A stretch of DNA of 7,256 nt. Origin: Patescibacteria group bacterium UBA6257 (lineage in GTDB: Bacteria > Patescibacteriota > Minisyncoccia > UBA6257). Shown here one piece after another: positions 1-4,908 of the stretch; position 1 is the first letter of the stretch; each line of letters starts with the position of its first letter. Under the pieces are notes generated by a model. It saw nothing but the letters and a program-made list of their open reading frames with translations. It was not told the origin of the DNA and did not search any database. The stretch covers positions 1-7,256 of the forward strand of contig DJVL01000030.1 of assembly GCA_002440845.1 (NCBI GenBank). The letters run 5' to 3'. The translations under genes were made by a program, and so were the position numbers.

Positions 1-2
1 TG

Positions 3-353
3 CGACAACTTTTGTTATCATTCGAGGGTAAAGTGATATATCCAAAAGATGTAAACAAAGAAAAGGAGTTTGACGAAGTTTCAAAAGCGAGAGAGCAAGG
101 AGTACAATTTAGTTTTTATAAAAAAGGAATTAAGAACGGAGAAGAAATTGTTTTTATAGCTGATAAAGAAATCACTGCGAAAGTGGTTGGCGAGCGCGAA
201 GTAGAATATGGCGAACAGACTTGGAAACTTTCGCCATTGACATACAAGATATACGAGCAAAAGGGAGAATTAAATCCTAGCGGTGCATACCAAGGCGCCG
301 CTTATTGGCAATATAAAGGCAAACGATTAAGAGACTTGCCGGATCTTAATTGA
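3..353 (+). CDS. 3' end of a truncated gene with a RAMA/DUF4357-like C-terminal domain
   Basis: The frame is open from the window edge, so this is the C-terminal part of a longer protein. A TTG at base 12 could be forced as a start but has no ribosome-binding site, so I treat the 5' end as missing. The last ~75 residues read as a small alpha/beta domain: a segment with GIKNGEEIVF, then a stretch with AKVVGEREVEYGEQTWKLS, then GAYQGAAYWQYKGKRLRDL. A late aromatic 'W.Y.GK.L.DL' signature after an 'S.L' helix resembles the RAMA (restriction enzyme adenine methylase associated) and DUF4357 domains, which occur at the C-termini of restriction- and modification-linked proteins and are thought to bind DNA or modified bases. 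That match is from memory of the family pattern. The TGA stop is followed in frame by ATA TAA, a back-up stop. The ATG of radC lies 8 bases after the TGA, so the two are probably co-transcribed. What the missing N-terminal part is cannot be told from here. Confidence 0.6.
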   Translation, partial: RQLLLSFEGKVIYPKDVNKEKEFDEVSKAREQGVQFSFYKKGIKNGEEIVFIADKEITAKVVGEREVEYGEQTWKLSPLTYKIYEQKGELNPSGAYQGAAYWQYKGKRLRDLPDLN

Positions 354-361
354 ATATAATT

Positions 362-1036
362 ATGCCAAAGATTAAAGACATTCCAAAAGTTGATAGGCCA
401 CGGGAAAAACTGATTAAGTCCGGGGCAAAATTTCTAAAAGATTATGAACTTTTGGCTATTTTTTTGAATACAGGAACGAAGGGCAAAAATGTTCTTGAAG
501 TTGCCCAAGATATTCTTTCAAATTACCCTAAAAAAAAGTTGCTTGGATTAGATTTTGCGCAATTTAAAAAAATTAATGGTATTGGACCAGCCAAAGCTAC
601 TCAAATTTTAGCCGCCTTTGAATTCGCTGGTAGAGTTTTAGAGGTTGATTCTTCAGGCACTCTGCCGATAGTTCAGACCAAAAAAGACATAATTGCTCAA
701 ATTTCCTTTTTGCGAGAACATAAAAAAGAAAATTTTGTTGTTTTATACTTGAATTCACGCAATGAGCTATTAAATAAAGAGACTATTTCTGTCGGTACGC
801 TAAATGCAAGCTTGGTGCATCCGCGCGAAGTATTTGAACCGGCGGCGCGATATTTTGCCGCTCAAATTATTTTAGCCCACAATCACCCTTCCGGGGATTC
901 GGCGCCGTCAGAAGATGATTTAGATTTAACCAAAAGAATGGTGGAAGCAGGCAAAATATTAGGGATTGAAGTCATTGATCATGTTATTATCTCAAATTTA
1001 AATTCATTCAGTTTTAAAGAAAAAAAGTTAATTTAA
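362..1036 (+). CDS. radC: RadC family JAB/JAMM-domain protein
   Basis: A 224-residue protein of normal RadC length. The N-terminus (MPKIKDIPKVDRPREKLIKSG) is typical RadC, followed by the UPF0758-type helical region. A helix-hairpin-helix (KKINGIGPAKATQI, about residues 69-82) suggests DNA contact. The C-terminal JAB/MPN+ domain has all expected metal-site residues: Glu in ENFVVLYLN (residue 123), HNHPSGD (His 173 and His 175) and an Asp 11 residues after the second His (186), so HxH-x10-D is satisfied. An active zinc site is therefore possible. The biochemical role of RadC is unsettled; the old DNA-repair label is doubtful, and RadC homologues are often found with mobile or defence genes. 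I chose ATG 362 because it gives the family-typical N-terminus and shares the TAATT-ATG context with two other starts here. An in-frame TTG at 350 would add four residues and overlap the previous stop. The next gene starts 4 bases after its TAA. Confidence 0.93.
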   Translation: MPKIKDIPKVDRPREKLIKSGAKFLKDYELLAIFLNTGTKGKNVLEVAQDILSNYPKKKLLGLDFAQFKKINGIGPAKATQILAAFEFAGRVLEVDSSGTLPIVQTKKDIIAQISFLREHKKENFVVLYLNSRNELLNKETISVGTLNASLVHPREVFEPAARYFAAQIILAHNHPSGDSAPSEDDLDLTKRMVEAGKILGIEVIDHVIISNLNSFSFKEKKLI

Positions 1037-1040
1037 AAAT

Positions 1041-1517
1041 ATGACAGAAGTTTATATCAATTTTAATTTAGAAATTAATCCTGCATCTACACAAGCTTTT
1101 TTTAAGATAATTCAAGAACAGTTATCAAAAGGAATGGGAAAACTCAATCTTTTAATTTCATCGCCTGGCGGCAATGTTGATCCTGGAATCGCAATCTATA
1201 ATTTTTTAAAGGGATTACCAATTGAAGTATCTATACATAATTATGGTAGTTGTGATTCCATAGCTGCATTGATATTTTGTGCCGGAAAAAGTAGATATAC
1301 CGTCAACAATTCAAGGTTTTTAATACATGGAATAGGAATAACAATTCAGAACCAAAGATTTAACGAGAGTCAGTTAAATGAAACGTTGGACTCTATTAAA
1401 AATCAAAGGGAGACGATATCAAAAATAATAGCGAAAGAATGCAATAAGAAACTCGAAGATGTTGAGAACGATATGCTTAAAGGAATAATATTAAATCCGC
1501 AAGAAGCGATTAAATAA
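1041..1517 (+). CDS. Divergent ClpP-like serine protease, probably truncated by an in-frame stop
   Basis: A 158-residue ClpP/crotonase-fold protein. Visible landmarks are LLISSPGGNVDPGIAIYNFL (residues 38-57; SPGG is the oxyanion-hole loop), YGSCDSIAALIFCAG (68-82; Ser73 sits where the ClpP nucleophile does) and RFLIHGIG (92-99; His96 is the expected general base). At the end, LNPQEAIK (151-158) matches the ClpP 'SAxEAxxYGLVD' region but is cut by TAA exactly where the aromatic or aliphatic residue before GLV should be. The frame then continues with GLVTEIK and more up to 1586. Bacterial ClpP is usually near 200 residues; this would be 181 if the stop were an amino-acid codon. The position of the usual catalytic Asp appears to be Gly148, as in other divergent ClpP-like proteins I recall. 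No Clp ATPase or signal peptide is visible, so a cytoplasmic location is likely. It may be a decaying gene, a still-active short form, or a sequencing error. It starts 4 bases after radC. Confidence 0.82.
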   Translation: MTEVYINFNLEINPASTQAFFKIIQEQLSKGMGKLNLLISSPGGNVDPGIAIYNFLKGLPIEVSIHNYGSCDSIAALIFCAGKSRYTVNNSRFLIHGIGITIQNQRFNESQLNETLDSIKNQRETISKIIAKECNKKLEDVENDMLKGIILNPQEAIK

Positions 1518-1586
1518 GGTTTAGTTACTGAAATTAAAGATGAATTGATACCAAAAAGGGTTAATTTTATTAACGTAAGTCTATAA
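1515..1586 (+). other. Severed C-terminal tail of the ClpP-like gene
   Basis: Directly in frame with the ClpP-like gene, the TAA at 1515-1517 is followed by 22 sense codons (GLVTEIKDELIPKRVNFINV, then SL) and a second TAA at 1584-1586. GLVTEIK matches the conserved ClpP C-terminal 'GLVxEI' strand and helix. The second TAA lies 2 bases before the methyltransferase ATG, the same spacing as between Res and the next gene. Both facts suggest that 1584-1586 was the original stop and that this segment was coding until recently. There is no start codon in the tail that would make it a separate gene. Confidence 0.8.
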
Positions 1587-1588
1587 TT

Positions 1589-3259
1589 ATGACGGAAAAT
1601 AATCAAACAAAAGAAAAACTTCTCGCCGAAATTGGACGGCTGAAAAAGGAATTAAAGAAAAAGAAGAAATATGGTTTGGTCTGGGATTCAGAACGAGAAC
1701 CAGAGGAAGTAGTAGAAATGTGTAAAGAAAAACTGCCAATTTTGAAAGAGGTAAAAAGTAAGCAGATAGTAGTTGATAGAAGTAAGCCAATAAATTTACT
1801 TATTGAGGGAGATAATTATCACGCTCTTTCAGTTTTGAATTATACTCACAAAGGGAAAATTGATGTTATTTATATTGATCCTCCTTACAACACAGGTAAT
1901 AAGGATTTTAAATATAATGATAGATTTATAGATAAGGAAGATGGTTATCGTCACAGTAAATGGTTAAATTTTATGGAAAAACGTCTGAAATTGGCTAAGA
2001 ATTTATTAAAAGATAGCGGGGTCTTATTTGTTTCTATTGATGATAATGAATTTCAAAACCTTAGATTATTAGTAGATAAGGTTTTTGTTGAAAAAAATGT
2101 AGAAATAATGGTTTGGAGGAAAAGCGGAGATGGAAGATATGGAAAAATGAAAAATACCACAACGTTTCGAAATGATCATGAATATGTTTTAGTTGCCTAT
2201 AAAAATAAAACTAAAAGTAAATTAAGTAAAATTAAAATATATCCGAATTTTAATTCTAAGCCAAAGAAAGAAGGTGATAGATATTATTGGGTGGGTTATA
2301 TAGCTAGAGGAGAAAGAGGTACAAACAAGTCTCATAAAAATTATTATTCTGTAAAGGATCCAAATGGAAAGACATTTTCGGCCCAGTTTGAACTTAATAA
2401 AGAAGAGTTTTTAGAACTGGATAAAAATGGTGGTATTTATTGGACAAAGAGTGGTATTCCGTATCGTAAAATTTATACAGACGAACATCGAGAAATAGTT
2501 TGTTCTTCAATGTTATTAGACGTCGGTGGCACATATGAAGGAAAGATAGATATTAATAATGTTTTTGGAATTAAAGAAACAAAAGATGCACCATTTAATA
2601 ACCCCAAACCAGTAGCACTTATAAAGCGTTTACTTGATTTATCTACTTTGGGTAATGAAATTATTCTTGATTTTATGGCAGGATCGGGAACTACTGGACA
2701 GGCAGTTCTAGAATTTAATGAGGAATGTGGTGGTGATAGACAGTTTATTCTTTGTACTAACGATGAGGAATTAGATAACGATAGAAATTCAAAAAAACAT
2801 AAAATTTGTTCTGATATTTGTTATCCTCGCATTGAAAAAATAATCAACGGCTATAAAAATTCAAAGGGTGAAAAAGTTGAAGGTCTGGGTGGCAACCTAA
2901 AATATTTCAAAACTGATTTTGTTGATTACAAAGAATCAACTGACAAAAATAAAATTAAATTAACAAAAGAAGCCGTAGAAATGCTTTGTATTAAAGAAGG
3001 AACATTTGAATCGGTTTTAAATAGTGAATATTTTAAAATTTTCAAAAATCCCGATCACTATACGGGAATAATTTTTGATCAATTAGCGATTGAGGATTTT
3101 AAAAAAGAGATCAAAGATATAAAAGGCAAAATAAGCGTTTATATTTTTTCTCTGGGTGATGATTCGTTTGAAGATGAGTTTGGGGATATAAAACAAAAGG
3201 TAAAATTATCACCAATTCCCGAAGCGATTTTGAAGGTTTATAGAAGAATTTATAGATAA
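1589..3259 (+). CDS. mod: Type III restriction-modification system methyltransferase (Mod), beta-class adenine N6-MTase
   Basis: A 556-residue SAM-dependent DNA methyltransferase, the modification and target-recognition subunit of a type III system. The N-terminus carries the family-typical charged helix and KYGLVWDSEREPEEVVEMCK (residues 27-46). INLLIEGDNYHAL (68-80) precedes the catalytic motif IV, IDPPYNTG (96-103). The SAM-binding motif I, LDFMAGSGTTGQAV (360-373), comes late, preceded by FNNPKPVALIKRLL (336-349). This IV-before-I order defines the beta class. The region between about 176 and 335 is the likely target-recognition domain, so the recognised sequence cannot be read off. The C-terminus, SPIPEAILKVYRRIYR (541-556), is the usual Mod ending. 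The length is within the normal Mod range and all key residues are present, so it should be active. It probably methylates adenine at N6 and works in a complex with the Res subunit encoded at 4909. It starts 2 bases after the second stop of the ClpP-like frame and ends 4 bases before the next gene. Confidence 0.95.
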   Translation: MTENNQTKEKLLAEIGRLKKELKKKKKYGLVWDSEREPEEVVEMCKEKLPILKEVKSKQIVVDRSKPINLLIEGDNYHALSVLNYTHKGKIDVIYIDPPYNTGNKDFKYNDRFIDKEDGYRHSKWLNFMEKRLKLAKNLLKDSGVLFVSIDDNEFQNLRLLVDKVFVEKNVEIMVWRKSGDGRYGKMKNTTTFRNDHEYVLVAYKNKTKSKLSKIKIYPNFNSKPKKEGDRYYWVGYIARGERGTNKSHKNYYSVKDPNGKTFSAQFELNKEEFLELDKNGGIYWTKSGIPYRKIYTDEHREIVCSSMLLDVGGTYEGKIDINNVFGIKETKDAPFNNPKPVALIKRLLDLSTLGNEIILDFMAGSGTTGQAVLEFNEECGGDRQFILCTNDEELDNDRNSKKHKICSDICYPRIEKIINGYKNSKGEKVEGLGGNLKYFKTDFVDYKESTDKNKIKLTKEAVEMLCIKEGTFESVLNSEYFKIFKNPDHYTGIIFDQLAIEDFKKEIKDIKGKISVYIFSLGDDSFEDEFGDIKQKVKLSPIPEAILKVYRRIYR

Positions 3260-3263
3260 AAAT

Positions 3264-4817
3264 ATGAGTAGAAATCTATATAACAATCCAGATATAAAAA
3301 AGTTAATATCCATTACGGAAAACCAAAATTTTGAGAGAAAAAGTACTCTTATTCAAGAAAGGGATTTAGCGTTGGAGTTTTCTGCTTTTGCCAATAGCAG
3401 TGTAGAGGGCGGTTTAGTAGTTGTGGGTATTGAGAATGATAAAAATATAACAGGCATAAATTTTGCTGGTCAAGAGAAAATTAATAAGCTACTACAGGCT
3501 CAACGGACATTCTGTCCAATGGCCATAGTAAATTATAAAGAATTTTCCGTAATAAATAATAAAGGGGAAAATGACAGGTTGTTGCTTTTTTATGTTGAAT
3601 TTTCTTTTGACAAAGTAGTTAAAATAAAATCAGGTGATGCCTGTGAAAGAATAGGAGATCAAACTTGCAAAATGTCTCCAGAAAAAATTAGACAGATGGA
3701 ATACAATAAAAGAGAGGCGATTTTTGAAAAAGAATTAATACCTACTTTAAATATTGAACAATTGAATAAAGATTTAATGGAAGAATTTATTAAGAAATGG
3801 GTTGAAAGGGATGGTTTAACAAATAAACTTTCCACCGAGGATTTAATTTTAATGAAAGGATTTGGACGAAAAGAGCAAGATTCTATAAAAATAAATTACG
3901 CCGGCGCTTTATTATTTCATAATCATCCCGATCAATTTATTCCCGGAGCAAAAATAAGATTTTTAAAATATGATGGAACCATTGTTGAGACAGGAACTCG
4001 TTCCAATATTATTAAAGATAAATATTTTGAAGGCCCGATTAATAAACAAATAGAGCAATTGGCCGAAATGATTAGAGCGCAAATAAGAGAACTTAGCTTT
4101 TTGGGCGACGATGGTAAATTTAAAACTGTTTTAGAATATCCGGAATTTGCTTGGTATGAGGCGGTAGTGAACGCAGTAGTACACCGAGCATATAGCTTAA
4201 AAAACGTTAATATTTTTGTTAGAATGTTTGATAATCGTATAGAAGTTGAGAGCCCGGGGAATTTGCCTGGCATAGTTACAGTAGAAAATATTTACAAGGA
4301 AAATTTTCCAAGAAACCCAACCTTGATGCAGGGATTGCTTTATTTGGGGTATGTTAAATATGCCAGTGAGGGAGTTGATAGAATGAGAGATGAAATGGTC
4401 AGGTTCAATTTACCAGCACCAGAATTTCAAGATGATAAAAATGCTGTATTGTTTAAAGTAATTTTAAAAAATAACATTGAAAAGAAAATCGTAAAAAGTG
4501 AATTAGAGGACATGGAAGGATTAAATAAAAAAGTCTTGGAGATTTTAGACAGTGATGAGAAGAAAATAATCTATTATTTACTTAAAAATAAATTTGGAGC
4601 ACCCGCCGATTTCGAAAAAGAGATTCGCAAAAGAAGGGCCACAGTTGTTAGAAGGCTTAGACATTTAGAGAAATTAAATGCGATAAGTAGAACAAAACAA
4701 TTAGGGCCAAATGTTAAGTATGAACTAACAGAACATATATTAACTACCAAAAACACACTGGCGCCCGATTTGACTAATGAAAGCACAGGAAATGAAAAAC
4801 AACCAAAATTATTGTAG
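3264..4817 (+). CDS. AlbA_2 (Schlafen-type) and HATPase_c_4 domain protein, 'RecG-related' COG2865 type
   Basis: A 517-residue multidomain protein. Residues ~12-145 form an AlbA_2/Schlafen-type nucleic-acid-binding domain: ITENQNFERKST (17-28) with the usual E...E-K pattern, FANSSVEGGLVVVGIEND (42-59), and an RIGDQTCKMSPEKI segment (129-142) near its end. Residues ~285-400 match HATPase_c_4: EAVVNAVVHRAY (299-310) is the N-box, DNRIEVESPGNLPG (323-336) resembles the G1 region, and RNPTLMQGLLYLGYV (350-364) with a following EG.DRM segment is typical. Residues ~430-490 look like a winged helix-turn-helix with many basic residues. The last ~25 residues are polar and probably disordered. Databases often call such proteins ATP-dependent helicase RecG, but no Walker A, DEAD box or other helicase motif is visible, so that name is misleading. 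In other genomes the family acts as transcriptional regulators or accompanies defence systems; its position between mod and res suggests a regulator or added effector (inference). Confidence 0.88.
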   Translation: MSRNLYNNPDIKKLISITENQNFERKSTLIQERDLALEFSAFANSSVEGGLVVVGIENDKNITGINFAGQEKINKLLQAQRTFCPMAIVNYKEFSVINNKGENDRLLLFYVEFSFDKVVKIKSGDACERIGDQTCKMSPEKIRQMEYNKREAIFEKELIPTLNIEQLNKDLMEEFIKKWVERDGLTNKLSTEDLILMKGFGRKEQDSIKINYAGALLFHNHPDQFIPGAKIRFLKYDGTIVETGTRSNIIKDKYFEGPINKQIEQLAEMIRAQIRELSFLGDDGKFKTVLEYPEFAWYEAVVNAVVHRAYSLKNVNIFVRMFDNRIEVESPGNLPGIVTVENIYKENFPRNPTLMQGLLYLGYVKYASEGVDRMRDEMVRFNLPAPEFQDDKNAVLFKVILKNNIEKKIVKSELEDMEGLNKKVLEILDSDEKKIIYYLLKNKFGAPADFEKEIRKRRATVVRRLRHLEKLNAISRTKQLGPNVKYELTEHILTTKNTLAPDLTNESTGNEKQPKLL

Positions 4818-4832
4818 ACATAGAGGCAATAG

Positions 4833-4887
4833 TACATCTGTGATACATCTGTGATACATCTGTGATACATCTGTGATACATTGTGGA
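4833..4887 (+). repeat. 11-bp tandem repeats (four perfect copies plus one degenerate copy) upstream of res
   Basis: TACATCTGTGA occurs four times head to tail with no mismatch (4833-4843, 4844-4854, 4855-4865, 4866-4876). A fifth copy of equal length, TACATTGTGGA (4877-4887), has lost the C and gained a G. The array occupies more than half of the only real intergenic gap and ends 21 bases before the res ATG. The unit is about one helical turn, so all copies face the same side of the DNA, as expected for a multi-site operator or iterons. It is not a multiple of 3 and lies outside coding sequence. The unit holds only a weak internal symmetry (ACA-TC-TGT). Confidence 0.95.
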
Positions 4888-4890
4888 TAA
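4882..4890 (-). promoter_or_regulatory. DnaA-box consensus match
   Basis: TGTGGATAA on the + strand is the reverse complement of TTATCCACA, the strong DnaA-box consensus. It overlaps the degenerate fifth repeat and is followed by an A+T-rich stretch. The sequence match is exact, but function is uncertain: a single 9-base match in several kilobases of A+T-rich DNA can occur by chance, and no other box or replication gene is visible nearby. Confidence 0.35.
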
Positions 4891-4892
4891 CT

Positions 4893-4898
4893 TATAAT
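4893..4898 (+). promoter_or_regulatory. Candidate -10 box (TATAAT) for res
   Basis: A perfect TATAAT lies 10 bases before the res ATG in the only gap large enough for a promoter. A transcript would begin about 4905, so it would be leaderless or nearly so, which agrees with the absence of a Shine-Dalgarno sequence. No good -35 box is present at 15-18 bases: CTGTGA at 4871-4876 (spacing 16) matches TTGACA at 3 of 6 positions and lies inside the last perfect repeat, so an activator or repressor bound to the repeats could act directly on this promoter. TATAAT alone is weak evidence in A+T-rich DNA. Confidence 0.4.
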
Positions 4899-4908
4899 CA
4901 ATAAAAAT

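Noticed and set aside
351..353. TGA recoded as glycine or tryptophan (SR1/Gracilibacteria or Mycoplasma-like code)
   Set aside because: No coding region here has an internal TGA, and the frame ends two codons later at TAA anyway.
1403..1790. Two antisense frames across the ClpP-like/mod junction
   Set aside because: They are complements of clear coding sequence and have no recognisable product.
3932..4273. Antisense open frame inside the AlbA_2/HATPase gene
   Set aside because: It overlaps conserved HATPase motifs on the + strand and its product shows no recognisable domain.
3264..4817. RecG helicase
   Set aside because: No Walker A, DEAD box or other helicase motifs are present; the similarity is to the AlbA_2 plus HATPase_c_4 'RecG-related' family.
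4815..4835. Rho-independent terminator after the AlbA_2 gene
   Set aside because: No G+C-rich stem followed by a T-run can be found.
4574..4870. Antisense open frame starting within the repeats
   Set aside because: It is the complement of the AlbA_2 gene's 3' end and the repeats, its product shows no family pattern, and the + strand gene is well supported.
4839..4880. CRP/FNR-type operator suggested by TGTGA
   Set aside because: TGTGA occurs only as direct repeats, with no matching TCACA half at the proper spacing.
4833..4887. CRISPR-like array
   Set aside because: The 11-bp units are contiguous with no spacers and no cas genes are present.
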